A program made the position numbers and the translations under genes. From Opitutaceae bacterium EW11 (GTDB lineage Bacteria > Verrucomicrobiota > Verrucomicrobiia > Opitutales > Opitutaceae): a stretch of 64,000 nucleotides of DNA. Location: positions 186,001 through 250,000 of the forward strand of contig QAYY01000010.1 of NCBI GenBank assembly GCA_003054665.1, given 5' to 3'. Of the stretch, positions 52,209-61,434 are shown piece by piece; within the stretch, counting starts at the first letter, position 1, and every line of letters starts with the position of its first letter. The notes beneath the pieces are model-generated. The model was given only the letters and a program-made list of their open reading frames with translations. It was not told where the DNA came from and searched no databases.

Positions 52209-52475
52209 ATGCTTCTCCACCTGGAGCTGCCTGCGGACCGGAGTAACATCAACATTCCGAAACTCGATTTCCTAGGCCGGAGAGCGACGCATATCTGCGG
52301 AGAGTGGGGCTGCGTGCTCCGCGCTTTCAACGCCAACCCGGAAAGGTCCGTGCTGCTGATCGAGGCGCGCTCGCGCACCAAGCGTGAGCAGCTTTCGACC
52401 TGTTTCGACGAGATCAACCTCGCCGTGTCGCGCCTCTTCGACGAGTTCGCGGTCGGCTGCGATTCGAATTTCTGA
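52209..52475 (+). CDS. hypothetical protein
   Basis: From ATG 52209 the sequence is MLLHLELPADRSNINIPKLD, continuing for 88 residues. Third codon positions are strongly GC, which supports real coding. The protein looks like a small alpha/beta domain (VLLIEARSRTKREQLSTC, then a helix FDEINLAVSRLFDEFA). No family is recognised. The start could be earlier at 51963, giving 170 residues. Its neighbours are a divergent coiled-coil protein and the dUTPase gene, 219 bp downstream on the same strand. Confidence 0.5.
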   Translation: MLLHLELPADRSNINIPKLDFLGRRATHICGEWGCVLRAFNANPERSVLLIEARSRTKREQLSTCFDEINLAVSRLFDEFAVGCDSNF

Positions 52476-52694
52476 GCCGCTTCGCCACGCGGAACCGCCC
52501 GGTTCCCGAAGGGCCTTCCAACAGACCGGCGCCGCGATCTCGCGTCTCCGTGTTTTCCAGCTTCGTGGAGCAGGCCGTCACCTGCTCCCCTTTGCCCCGC
52601 CCCCGGTCTTGCGCGACCGCGAGTGAGGTTCCTCTCCGAGTCTCCGCACTCGTTCGTGTCGACGGCGCAGGGAATTTCTTCCCTACTTTCGCGC

Positions 52695-53144
52695 ATGTCA
52701 TCGACCACTCCTCTCGCCCTTCGTGTTCAGAAGCTCCGGCCCGACGCCAAGCTGCCCGTACGGGCGACCCCCGTCGCCAGCTGCTTCGATATCCACGCGG
52801 CTGACGGAGGCACCATCGCGGCCGGAAAACACGCGTTGGTGAAAACTGGCCTCTCGATGGCCGTGCCCGAGGGTTTCGAAATCCAAGTTCGCTCGCGCAG
52901 CGGCCTCGCGGCCAAACAGGGAGTCTTCGTTCTGAATTCTCCCGGCACCGTCGACGCCGACTATCGCGGAGAGGTCGGCGTGATCCTGATGAATCTCGGT
53001 TCGGCCGATTTCGTTTTTCACGCCGGCGATCGGATCGCGCAGATCGCGGTCTGCCCGGTGATCCTCTGCCCGGCCATCCAGGTCGAGAAACTCGACGAGA
53101 CCGCCCGCGGCTCCGGAGGATTCGGAAGCACGGGAATGAAGTAG
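52695..53144 (+). CDS. dut: deoxyuridine 5'-triphosphate nucleotidohydrolase
   Basis: A 149-residue homotrimeric dUTPase. All five motifs are present: ASCFDIHAADGG with the motif I Asp (usually AGYDLxA, here Cys-Phe-Asp), VRSRSGLAAKQGV (motif II), NSPGTVDADYRGEVGVIL (motif III, catalytic Asp), GDRIAQIAVCPV (motif IV) and ARGSGGFGSTGMK (motif V, P-loop-like tail). It hydrolyses dUTP to dUMP and keeps uracil out of DNA while feeding dTMP synthesis. The ThyX-like gene 1.8 kb downstream is on the other strand. The ATG at 52695 (MSSTTPLALRV) matches the family start. Confidence 0.95.
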   Translation: MSSTTPLALRVQKLRPDAKLPVRATPVASCFDIHAADGGTIAAGKHALVKTGLSMAVPEGFEIQVRSRSGLAAKQGVFVLNSPGTVDADYRGEVGVILMNLGSADFVFHAGDRIAQIAVCPVILCPAIQVEKLDETARGSGGFGSTGMK

Positions 53145-53287
53145 TCCGGCAGCCGCCACGCGGAGGACCGCTGGCTGCCGGCTCGGACGTTCGTCCCAGC
53201 TTCGCCATCGTGGCGATGAGCCTCTGCGAGATCGAAACGGCGGCTGTATTCACTGGAGTCCTCGGGCGCCAGCGCCAGACTGCGCAG

Positions 53288-54874
53288 ATGGCCTTTCGTA
53301 CCCCGACGTGCAACGTGGCGGGTCTGCGCACCTTGGTCGCCCTCGCCCTCTTCTCTCCTTTGGGAATCGCCGCGGCCGAGCCGCAGGCCGAAGCCTCCTC
53401 CACCCCGACTACGGCCGCTGCTCCCGTGGAGACAAAGCAGGTGGAGGCATCCGTCGTGAAGATCCTCGCAACCGTGCGATTGCCCGACTTCATACGGCCC
53501 TGGTCGAAAAACTCAGGCCGCGAAGTCAGCGGCACGGGCGTGGTCATCGAGGGAAAACGGATTCTGACGAGCGCACACGTCGTGCGCTACGCCAGCCAGG
53601 TGTGGGTTCAGCCCGCCCAGTCCGGCGACAAGCTGGAGGCCACGGTGGAGGCGATCGCCTACGGTATGGACCTCGCCGTCCTGAAGGTCACCGACGCGAC
53701 TTTCTTCGACTCGCACCCTGCGTTACCGGCCGCAAAGGCCCTGCCCTCGGTCAAGGATACGGTCCTCGCCTACGGTTTTCCGACCGGCGGAACCTCGGTG
53801 TCGATCACGCGCGGCATCGTTTCCCGGGTGGAATTCAGCTCGTACCGCGAGGGCGTTCAAGGCCTCCGGGTTCAGGTGGATGCCGCGATCAATCCGGGAA
53901 ACAGCGGCGGCCCGGCCGTTGTGGACGATCGCATGGTCGGTCTCGCCTTCGCCCGCCTGGGCGGGGCCGAAAACATCGGCTACATCGTGCCGTGCGAGGA
54001 GATCGATCTCTTTCTCCAGGACATCGCCGACGGGCGCTACGACGGCAAACCCGGCATTTACGACGAATTCCAGCCTCTCGAAAACGGGGCGCTGCGCTCG
54101 TACCTCAAGCTGGACAAATCAGTCACCGGAATCCTCGTGCGCGAACCGCTGTATTCGACTCCTGAGTACCCGTTGAAGGAGATGGACGTCGTCACACGGA
54201 TCGGCGGACTGCCGATCGACAACGACGGGATGATCAAGGCCGGCAACGGACTACGCCTGCGCTTCGCCTACCTCGCCCAGAAGGTCGCAAAAGACGGCAA
54301 GGTCGTCCCGCTCACCGTGATCCGCCAAGGCAAAGAAATCTCCGTCGAGCTTCCCACCTGTCCGGAGCGCCCTCGATTGATCTCCGATCTCGACGGCACC
54401 TACCCGCCTTACTTCGTCTACGGCCCCGTCGTATTTTCGGCCGCGAACGCCGAGATCGTCACCGCCTTTTCGAGTTCGACGAAAATCGCCGCGGCCTTGT
54501 CGGCCGTGGGCAGCCCCTTGATCACCCGTCGCGGGGACAAACCCTCGTTTCCCGACGAGCAACTCGTGATCATCCCCGCGCCGCTGTTTCCCCATCGCCT
54601 CTCGAAGGGCTACGCAAACCCGATGGCCCGCGTGGTGAAGAGCGTCAACGGAGCGCCCGTGAAGAACCTGGCCCACCTCGTCGAACTGCTGCGCGACTGC
54701 CGCGACGACTACGTGGTGGTTCGCTTCGGCCAGGCCGCAGCCGAGATGCTCGTCTTGCCGAGGACAGAAGCTGTCGCCGCCACGGAAGAAATCCTCTCGG
54801 ACAACGGCATTCGCGAACAAGCCTCGGCCGAATTGCTGAAGGTCTGGCGCGCGGCGCCGAGCGCGACCAAATAG
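53288..54874 (+). CDS. Deg-type trypsin-like serine protease
   Basis: A 528-residue exported protease. The ATG at 53288 precedes a signal peptide (LRTLVALALFSPLGIAAAEP). The catalytic triad is His 97 (LTSAHVVRYAS), Asp 128 (YGMDLAVLKVTD) and Ser 206 (GNSGGPAVV). Further marks are VSGTGVVIEGKRILTSAHVV and VQVDAAINPGNSGGP. After the protease domain come PDZ-like domains (TPEYPLKEMDVVTRIGGLPI and VVKSVNGAPVKNLAHLVELL). The overall plan resembles plant Deg9-type proteases more than bacterial DegP. It probably handles protein quality control in the periplasm. ATG 53210 is in frame but lies before the signal. Confidence 0.9.
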   Translation: MAFRTPTCNVAGLRTLVALALFSPLGIAAAEPQAEASSTPTTAAAPVETKQVEASVVKILATVRLPDFIRPWSKNSGREVSGTGVVIEGKRILTSAHVVRYASQVWVQPAQSGDKLEATVEAIAYGMDLAVLKVTDATFFDSHPALPAAKALPSVKDTVLAYGFPTGGTSVSITRGIVSRVEFSSYREGVQGLRVQVDAAINPGNSGGPAVVDDRMVGLAFARLGGAENIGYIVPCEEIDLFLQDIADGRYDGKPGIYDEFQPLENGALRSYLKLDKSVTGILVREPLYSTPEYPLKEMDVVTRIGGLPIDNDGMIKAGNGLRLRFAYLAQKVAKDGKVVPLTVIRQGKEISVELPTCPERPRLISDLDGTYPPYFVYGPVVFSAANAEIVTAFSSSTKIAAALSAVGSPLITRRGDKPSFPDEQLVIIPAPLFPHRLSKGYANPMARVVKSVNGAPVKNLAHLVELLRDCRDDYVVVRFGQAAAEMLVLPRTEAVAATEEILSDNGIREQASAELLKVWRAAPSATK

Positions 54875-54898
54875 TCTTCGCACGGCACCAGCCTACCC

Positions 54899-56245
54899 TT
54901 ACTCCGGCTCGGCCGTGCCTTCGACCACCCAAGCCTGCGCCTCCGGCACCTGTTTGAAGAACTCGCGCAGCACAGCGCTCAGGTGTTCGGCATAGCGAAA
55001 ATGCGCGCCCATGCCGGTGCGCAGTTCGGCTTCATAGATGAACTTGTCCGCCTGCGTGCTGTGTTCGAACGGGGTCTGCGCGCCGAGCAGGAGCGAATAA
55101 ACGTACGCAGGCGAACCGCGCTTAAGGAGTTCGTGCGTGAGCGCCGCCTGGTCCGCAAGCAGGGTCGCGTGAGCATTCCGGTCGATCTCGGGCGGAAGAT
55201 AAAAACCGGCTTGAATCAGAGGCGTGTACCGGTGGCCGGTGCGGTGGCGGTTGAGATCGCGCAGCTCCGCGATGGCAAGGTTGTTCCAAGCGAAAGTCAC
55301 GCGCATGCGCCGCGTAGCGGTGCCTTGCTGGCCATAGCGGTTCGAGCGATGTCGCAGCGCTTCCGATACGGACTGCACGGAGGAAAGGAACGGCGGCGTA
55401 GCGCGGTCCACGTTTACCCAGGCCTGGTCGCCAACGAGCTTCGTCGAAAGACGATCAAGCCCCAGCGCGAGGCTGGCGTTCAGCTCCTGCTCCGCCTGAG
55501 CCTGATAGGAGTGCTCCGCCGAGCTGTGCCGCATGAGCCGCGGCGACACCTTCAACAGCTCGTCGCGAATCGCCTTCGCCGCCGCCTGGGCTTCGGCGTT
55601 GGGCAGAGAATCGAGCTGCTTCACCGTCTGCGCCCACATCCGCGAGCTCTGAACGACGGCCAAATTCGTGCGCGTGGCGAACGGGATGAAGTAGCGGGCG
55701 CGGTCGAGGGCGTAGTTCTTCCGCATCCGGGACACCACGGCGGGTTTGGCGTCTTTCGGAACACGCACGAGTTCCGGTTGGGCGGCGCCGAGCGCGTCGA
55801 GCCGTGAGTATTCAGAGTGGTACGACGCAAACGCCCGAGCCATGATGTCCTTCCAGCGCTCCGCCAAATCGTCGGGAATTCCGATGATCGCCGGCTCCGG
55901 GAGGTTGGCGGGATCCATCGCGATGTAACGGGTGCTCGACTCCTGACCGTCGGCCATTTGGGCGATCTCGAAGATTTTGTACGCGAGCCACATCGAGACG
56001 CCGTCGAGCGCAATCGCCAGTCCGCCGGTGAGCCCGCCGATTGAAGCGTGGCCGTAGTCGACGAACTTCAGGATGCGATCGATCGAGGCGTCGGGATTGG
56101 CCAGGTCCACCTTCGCCAGAATCGAGTCGAGACCCTCGTTGCTCCGCGAATAACGCGCCAGCACCGACGCGAGGAGCTCGGGCGTCACTTTGGGAAGATC
56201 AGCCGCTGAAGGCGGCGGGACGGTGGCGATTCCTGTGACTTTCAT
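54899..56245 (-). CDS. thyX: ThyX-like flavin-dependent thymidylate synthase, double-domain form
   Basis: A 448-residue protein, about twice the length of usual ThyX. The N-terminal half has YGHASIGGLTGGLAIALDGV and ADGQESSTRYIAMD, matching the ThyX E-x-S-x-R-Y region, but without the RHR signature. The C-terminal half has LRHRSNRYGQQGTATRR and LNRHRTGHRYTPLIQ, carrying RHR. Long two-domain relatives are known to me from Chlamydiae and Verrucomicrobia. ThyX makes dTMP from dUMP with FAD and methylene-tetrahydrofolate. Assignment rests on these motifs only. It is convergent with the protease gene. Confidence 0.65.
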   Translation of the reverse strand: MKVTGIATVPPPSAADLPKVTPELLASVLARYSRSNEGLDSILAKVDLANPDASIDRILKFVDYGHASIGGLTGGLAIALDGVSMWLAYKIFEIAQMADGQESSTRYIAMDPANLPEPAIIGIPDDLAERWKDIMARAFASYHSEYSRLDALGAAQPELVRVPKDAKPAVVSRMRKNYALDRARYFIPFATRTNLAVVQSSRMWAQTVKQLDSLPNAEAQAAAKAIRDELLKVSPRLMRHSSAEHSYQAQAEQELNASLALGLDRLSTKLVGDQAWVNVDRATPPFLSSVQSVSEALRHRSNRYGQQGTATRRMRVTFAWNNLAIAELRDLNRHRTGHRYTPLIQAGFYLPPEIDRNAHATLLADQAALTHELLKRGSPAYVYSLLLGAQTPFEHSTQADKFIYEAELRTGMGAHFRYAEHLSAVLREFFKQVPEAQAWVVEGTAEPE

Positions 56246-56372
56246 GCGTGCGTCGAAAGTAGCGACGTCCGTGATCCACGCACGAGGAGAAAACTAAACG
56301 CACGCGTGTCGGGCGGGGTCACCAGCGGCGCGATGCGAGCGCCGCGCCGTCAAGCCTACCCCCGCCTCCGCC

Positions 56373-56386
56373 CAACTTTCAACTTT
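56373..56386. repeat. two copies of a CAACTTT heptamer after nuoN
   Basis: CAACTTT is repeated twice (reading GAAAGTT twice on the minus strand), directly next to the nuoN hairpin. The unit resembles the GAA-starting heptamers of the two longer elements in this window, so it may be a remnant or seed of the same family. Two copies alone could be chance. Confidence 0.3.
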
Positions 56387-56387
56387 C

Positions 56388-56411
56388 CCGACGCGGTCAA
56401 GGCCGCGTCGG
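56388..56411 (-). terminator. hairpin at the end of the nuo operon
   Basis: CCGACGCGG (56388-56396) and CCGCGTCGG (56403-56411) form a perfect 9-bp stem with a 6-nt loop, starting 1 bp after the nuoN stop codon in the minus-strand direction. There is no T run after it, so it may need a factor or only protect the 3' end. Confidence 0.55.
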
Positions 56412-56412
56412 C

Positions 56413-57921
56413 TCAGTGCAATGCCGCCAGCCACTCCGTGATCGGAGCCTGCCAGAATCCGAGCGCCACGGAAGCGAGGGCGAGCGCGCCAAGTGTGACC
56501 GCGAGGCTCCGCGAGACCGGCTTGCGCGGAGGCCGCGGGTCGGTTTCCCCCTCGGCGAGCGGAACCTGCCAAACCGGGAAAAACGCCGCTTTGATCCAGC
56601 CGAAATAGTAATAGATCGAGATCACCACGCCGACGATCGCGATGGCCAACAGCCAGAAAAGCCCTGCCTTGTAGGCCGCGATGAAGACGAAAAGCTTCCC
56701 GATGAAACCCGCGAGCGGAGGGATGCCGGCGAGCGAACCAAGGCCCACCGCCAGCACGCCGGCGAGGAGCGGGTTCTCTTTTGCGAGATCGCCGTAGTAG
56801 TCCAATTGCTGGTCCGTGTCGTCGGTCCCGGCCAGGTGAGTCATCACGCCGAAGACCGCGAACGAAGCGAGCAGGTAGACAAAGAGGTAAAAGTACACGG
56901 CGTTCACCGCCGCGGGGATCGTCAGCGAGGCGATCACTCCGAGCATGAGATAGCCGGCGTGCGAAATACCCGAGAGGCCGATGAGGCGCTTCACGTTCTG
57001 CTGGCCAAGCGCGGCGACGTTTCCGAAGAGGATCGTGGCAGCCGTCATGACGACCAGCACGGGAAGAACGATGTGCGAGTACGGAGCGAAGACGCCGCGC
57101 ACCAGCAACAGGAGCACACTCACGCCGGCGGCCTTCGACGCCACCGCCAGAAAGGCGGTCACGGGCGTGGGCGCACCTTGATACACATCGGGAATCCAGA
57201 TCTGGAACGGGACGGCGCCGACCTTGAAAGCCACGCCGCAGAGCACGAACACCACGCCGATGCTCGCCACAAAGTCGCCCGGCGTTCCGGCGAGGTAGGC
57301 GCGAAGCTGGCCGAACTGCATCGAGTCGGCCTGCGACTTACCTGCCGCGCCGTAGAGAAGGACGATGCCGAAAAGGAGAATCGCGGAACTGAGCGCGCCC
57401 GAGATCAGGTATTTGAGGCCGGCCTCGAGCGAGAGCGGGTTGGAGCGGATGTAGCTTACGAGAATGTAGAAGCCGACGGTGATCGTCTCGAGGGAGACGA
57501 AAAACATCACGAAGTGATTGCTCTGCACCAGGAGCATCATCGCCGCCGTCACCACGAGAACGATGTGGAAGAACTCCACACGCGGGAGCGTCTGCCGCGA
57601 GAGGCCGAGAATGCCAAGTCCCGTCACCAGCATGGAGCAGACGACAAAAAACACCCGCATGAACTGGCCTTCTGCGGTGTGCTTCAGCAGATGCGAGAAG
57701 GTTTCGTCGCCGAGGAAGGGCGTGCGGTAGTTGATGATCAGCCCGGCGAGCACCGCCAGCTGGCCGATGATCGAAAACACCGGGATGATGCGGTGGTCCT
57801 TTTTCGGCAGGATCATCTCCAGCACCAGCAGCGCGAGGGCGAGACCGCCCAACATCAGTTCGGGCATGATCGCCCACCACTGATTCGATTCCGCGGCGAA
57901 CTTGTAGGTTTCGAGGTTCAT
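56413..57921 (-). CDS. nuoN: NADH-quinone oxidoreductase subunit N
   Basis: A 502-residue proton-pumping subunit of complex I with about 14 hydrophobic segments. Typical pieces are ALALLVLEMILPKKDHRIIP, LETITVGFYILVSYIR, FKVGAVPFQIWIPDVYQGAP and IPPLAGFIGKLFVFIAAYKA, matching the antiporter-like NuoN/MrpD fold; the Lys in KVGAVPF lies in a pumping helix. It is the last gene of the operon and starts 13 bp after the nuoM stop. A hairpin follows at once. Confidence 0.95.
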   Translation of the reverse strand: MNLETYKFAAESNQWWAIMPELMLGGLALALLVLEMILPKKDHRIIPVFSIIGQLAVLAGLIINYRTPFLGDETFSHLLKHTAEGQFMRVFFVVCSMLVTGLGILGLSRQTLPRVEFFHIVLVVTAAMMLLVQSNHFVMFFVSLETITVGFYILVSYIRSNPLSLEAGLKYLISGALSSAILLFGIVLLYGAAGKSQADSMQFGQLRAYLAGTPGDFVASIGVVFVLCGVAFKVGAVPFQIWIPDVYQGAPTPVTAFLAVASKAAGVSVLLLLVRGVFAPYSHIVLPVLVVMTAATILFGNVAALGQQNVKRLIGLSGISHAGYLMLGVIASLTIPAAVNAVYFYLFVYLLASFAVFGVMTHLAGTDDTDQQLDYYGDLAKENPLLAGVLAVGLGSLAGIPPLAGFIGKLFVFIAAYKAGLFWLLAIAIVGVVISIYYYFGWIKAAFFPVWQVPLAEGETDPRPPRKPVSRSLAVTLGALALASVALGFWQAPITEWLAALH

Positions 57922-57934
57922 CTCTGCGTAAGGA

Positions 57935-59473
57935 TCACTTTTGCGCCACGCTGCTCGGCGCGGCGGCGGGGCTCACGTGGAAGACCGATTTCACCGTCGC
58001 ATCCAGCGCGGTGGAAATCGACTTGGGCCAGAAACCGACGAAGAACAGCGCCGCCAGGAGCACGAGGGCCGGAAAACGTTCGCTCCAGCGCAGGTCGATC
58101 ACCGGCGTTTTCTCGGCGGTCTTGCTGAACTCCTCGGTGGCCGGTCCGAAAAACACGCGCGCCGCAGCACGCAGACCGTAGATCGCGGATATCACGATGC
58201 CGGCGACGGCTCCGAGCGCGACCCAGGGCGAGAACTTCCAAACGGCGACAAAGATGGCGAGTTCGCCCCAGAAGTTCGCGAAGCCGGGCAAACCGATGCT
58301 CGCGAATGTCGCCGCCACGAAGAGCGCCGCAAGCACGGGAGCCTTCATCGCCAAACCGCCCATCTCGGACATGTCGAACGTCTGCGTGCGATGGTACACG
58401 CTCGTGGAAAGGAGGAAGAGCAGCGCCGCGGAATAACCGTGCGCCACCATCATCAGCACGACGCCGTTCACGCCGATGGCGGAGAGCGAGGCGAGCCCGA
58501 GGAAGGCATACCCCATGTGCATCACGGAGCTGTAGCCGACCATCTGCTTGAGGTCGCGCTGGGCCATGGTGACGATCCCGACAACCACCACGTTGCCGAG
58601 GGCGAGCATCGCGAGGGCCCACGACCAGTGGCTCGCGCCTTCGGGCAGCAGCGGCAGTGCGATCTGGATCAGACCGTAGAGACCGAACTTCTTCAGCACG
58701 CCGGCGTGCAGCATCGCGGCAGAGCTCGGAGCGGCTCCGTAGCCCAGCGGCGCCCAGGTGTGCAGGGGCCAGAGAGAGACCAGGATGCCGAAGCCGAACA
58801 TGAGCAGCGCAAACAGGTGGTTCTGCGCCAGCGCGGACAGCGGGTGAGGATTCACGGCGAGAACGCGGCGGAGCTCGATCAGGTCGAAACTCTGCGCCGG
58901 ACTGTTCACGTAGAGGGCGATCAGGCCGATGAGCGAGAGCATCGCGCCGACCGTCAGGTAGATCGTCATCTTCATCGCCGCATAGCTGCGGTCGCGTCCG
59001 CCCCAGATGCCGACCATGATAAACGTCGGGATCAGGGCCAGTTCGTGGAAGAAGTAGAAGAAGAAGACGTCGATCGAGGCGAACACGCCCATCAGTCCGC
59101 CCTGCATCACGAGCAGGAGCATCAGGTAAATCTTCAACCGTTCGGCTCCGGACTGAATGGCGTAGAGACCGGCGGCGAGGCCGACGATGCCAGCCATCGC
59201 GAAAAGCGGGAGCGAAATGCCGTTGAGGCCCAGCGAGAGCTGGATCCCGAGGCTCCGGAGACCCGTGTCGTAGGTGGAGCGGAATGCGTACCCGTCGAGC
59301 TGCGGGGCCACCGAGTATTGGCTCCACAAGTACAGCGAGATCAGCGCCGGAACGCCGAAGCCCAGGTAGGCGAGCTTGATGGAAAAACGCTTCGGCAGTC
59401 CGAGCGCGATGACCAGGGCCACGGCAAGCGGCGTCGCGATGGACAGAAGCAGGAGGTCGACGGAGTTCATCAC
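57935..59473 (-). CDS. nuoM: NADH-quinone oxidoreductase subunit M
   Basis: A 512-residue antiporter-like subunit. Marks include SLGLNGISLPLFAMAGIVGL, the region FYFFHELALIPTFIMVGIWG with the conserved Glu of helix 5, TWAPLGYGAAPSSAAMLHAG and SSVMHMGYAFLGL. About 14 hydrophobic segments fit the family. It pumps protons within the membrane arm of complex I. It starts 9 bp after the nuoL stop and is closely linked to nuoN. Confidence 0.95.
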   Translation of the reverse strand: MMNSVDLLLLSIATPLAVALVIALGLPKRFSIKLAYLGFGVPALISLYLWSQYSVAPQLDGYAFRSTYDTGLRSLGIQLSLGLNGISLPLFAMAGIVGLAAGLYAIQSGAERLKIYLMLLLVMQGGLMGVFASIDVFFFYFFHELALIPTFIMVGIWGGRDRSYAAMKMTIYLTVGAMLSLIGLIALYVNSPAQSFDLIELRRVLAVNPHPLSALAQNHLFALLMFGFGILVSLWPLHTWAPLGYGAAPSSAAMLHAGVLKKFGLYGLIQIALPLLPEGASHWSWALAMLALGNVVVVGIVTMAQRDLKQMVGYSSVMHMGYAFLGLASLSAIGVNGVVLMMVAHGYSAALLFLLSTSVYHRTQTFDMSEMGGLAMKAPVLAALFVAATFASIGLPGFANFWGELAIFVAVWKFSPWVALGAVAGIVISAIYGLRAAARVFFGPATEEFSKTAEKTPVIDLRWSERFPALVLLAALFFVGFWPKSISTALDATVKSVFHVSPAAAPSSVAQK

Positions 59474-59482
59474 GAGGTCCCG

Positions 59483-61372
59483 TTAGAAGATTCCAGCGGC
59501 AAATCCCCACACCAGCACGACGCCGAGGAGGAACCAGTAAACATAGGCGTGGATGCTGCCGACATGCAGCGCGCGCGCCCCCATTCCGATCAGGCCGACA
59601 AAACCGGCAAGACCGCGGATGACCACGCCGGCGAGGAAAATTTGCTCCAGGCCGTTCAACAGCATCGCGAACCGCTGCTGAACCTTGGTCACGTAGTAGT
59701 TGTAGGTGTCATCCGGCGCCGCCTTCAGCAGCGCAAGGCCGCCGAAGAGCCCCGGCGTCTTCATTGCCAGGCTGTCCTGAGTCGCCGGCTTGTAGATCAC
59801 CCAGGCGAGCAGCGCGCCGACGATCATCACGGCGAGACTGACGGCGAAAACCGTCACGTGGGCCGAACCGTGCGCCTCGGGGACGTGCAGGAAAACGGCC
59901 TCGAAAGACTTGAGATCCAGCGCCCACTGGCCGGCCACGACCGAAAGCACCGCGAGCACGATGAGGGGCAGCACCATCGAAACGCCGCTCTCGTGGGCGT
60001 GTTCGGCCTCATGACTGCGGGGCTTGCCGAGGAAGACCAGGCGCCACATGCGCACCATGTAGAGCGCGGTCAGCACCGCGGTCGCGCCGAGGATCACGAA
60101 GACCGCGCGGTTCTTTTCAAAGGCGAGATAGAGGATGGCATCCTTGGAGAAGAAGCCCGAAAGCATCGGAAAACCGATGATGGCCGCGACGCCGATCGTG
60201 AAGGCCGCGAACGTCAGCTTCATCCGGCCGGCGAGTCCGCCCATCTTGAAGATATCCTGCTCGTGATGGCAGCCCGCGATGACGGAGCCGGAGCCGAGGA
60301 AGAGCAGCGCCTTGAAGCAGGCGTGCGTCATCAGGTGAAACATCGCGGCGCCCACGCCGGCGCTCAGCATGACCGAGATCGTCACGCCCGCGGCTTCCTG
60401 TTGCTCGCGAAGGCTGCCCAGTCCGAACGCCGCTACCATGTAGCCGAGCTGCGAGAGTGTGGAGTACGCGAGGACCTTCTTGATGTCGCTCTGCGTGATG
60501 GCGCAGAGCGCGGCGTAGACCGCCGTGATCGTTCCCACCCACATCACCGTGTTCAGCGCCACGGCGGGAGCCGCCGCGAACAGCGGCTCGATCCGGCAGA
60601 GCATGTAGATACCGGCGGCCACCATCGTCGCCGCGTGGATCAAGGCCGACACCGGAGTCGGGCCCTCCATCGCGTCGGGCAGCCAGACGTGCAACGGCAT
60701 CTGGGCGGACTTGCCGACGGCGCCGCAGAAAAGAAGGAGCGGAATCCCCGCGCGAATCGCCATGCCGCCCTGCGCAGCCTTTGCGATGCCGTCGAGGCTG
60801 ACGGTGCCGAGCGACCAGTAACACCAGAGAATTCCGAGCAGGAATCCGAGGTCGCCGACGCGGTTCACGATGAAAGCCTTCTTGGAAGCATCCGCCGGCG
60901 CCTGGCGGTGGAGGTAGTGGTTGATCAGCAAATACGAGCTGAAGCCCACCAGCTCCCAAAAGATGAACATCATGAAAAGATTGTCGGCGAGGACGATGCC
61001 GATCATCGAAAACATGAAGATGGAGAGGCCGGCAAAATAGCGGGAGCGAGCCCCATCGTCGTGCATGTAGCCGAGCGAGAAGACATGCACGCAAAGGCCG
61101 ACCACGGCCACGATCGCCAGCATGAGCGCGGCAAGGTCGTCGAACTTGAAGCCGAGCGAGATCGTCAACGCATCGAGCTTCAGCCACTCCATGCCGGCCG
61201 TGAAACGGCTTTCGCCGAACGAAAGCATGAGCGCGGCCACCGCGAGCGCAGTGCATGCGCCCACCGAAACAAAGGACGCCAGCGTACCCTGACGCCGCAG
61301 GAACAGCGCGATCAGCGCCGCCGATGCGAGCGGAAGCAGAAGGACGAGGAGAGCGAGTTGAACAGGCGACAT
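59483..61372 (-). CDS. nuoL: NADH-quinone oxidoreductase subunit L
   Basis: A 629-residue subunit, the largest antiporter-like part of complex I, with a long lateral helix expected near the C-terminus. Marks are FSLGYMHDDGARSRYFAGLS, FMIFWELVGFSSYLLINHY, FLLGILWCYWSLG, HVWLPDAMEGPTPVSALIHA and STLSQLGYMVAAFG. The pumping residues Glu in FWELVG and Lys in GAVGKSAQMP are present. It starts 62 bp after the nuoK stop in an operon on the minus strand. Confidence 0.95.
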   Translation of the reverse strand: MSPVQLALLVLLLPLASAALIALFLRRQGTLASFVSVGACTALAVAALMLSFGESRFTAGMEWLKLDALTISLGFKFDDLAALMLAIVAVVGLCVHVFSLGYMHDDGARSRYFAGLSIFMFSMIGIVLADNLFMMFIFWELVGFSSYLLINHYLHRQAPADASKKAFIVNRVGDLGFLLGILWCYWSLGTVSLDGIAKAAQGGMAIRAGIPLLLFCGAVGKSAQMPLHVWLPDAMEGPTPVSALIHAATMVAAGIYMLCRIEPLFAAAPAVALNTVMWVGTITAVYAALCAITQSDIKKVLAYSTLSQLGYMVAAFGLGSLREQQEAAGVTISVMLSAGVGAAMFHLMTHACFKALLFLGSGSVIAGCHHEQDIFKMGGLAGRMKLTFAAFTIGVAAIIGFPMLSGFFSKDAILYLAFEKNRAVFVILGATAVLTALYMVRMWRLVFLGKPRSHEAEHAHESGVSMVLPLIVLAVLSVVAGQWALDLKSFEAVFLHVPEAHGSAHVTVFAVSLAVMIVGALLAWVIYKPATQDSLAMKTPGLFGGLALLKAAPDDTYNYYVTKVQQRFAMLLNGLEQIFLAGVVIRGLAGFVGLIGMGARALHVGSIHAYVYWFLLGVVLVWGFAAGIF

Positions 61373-61434
61373 GGGCTGTGAGTGAGGCCGCTACGCGGTC
61401 GCGGCCGAAATCGGCAGATGAAGCGGTAAAAAGC

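Noticed and set aside
57941-61381. A 1146-codon plus-strand frame opposite nuoL and nuoM
   Set aside because: It is rich in His, Arg, Glu and Asp with no domain, as expected for the complement of membrane protein genes.
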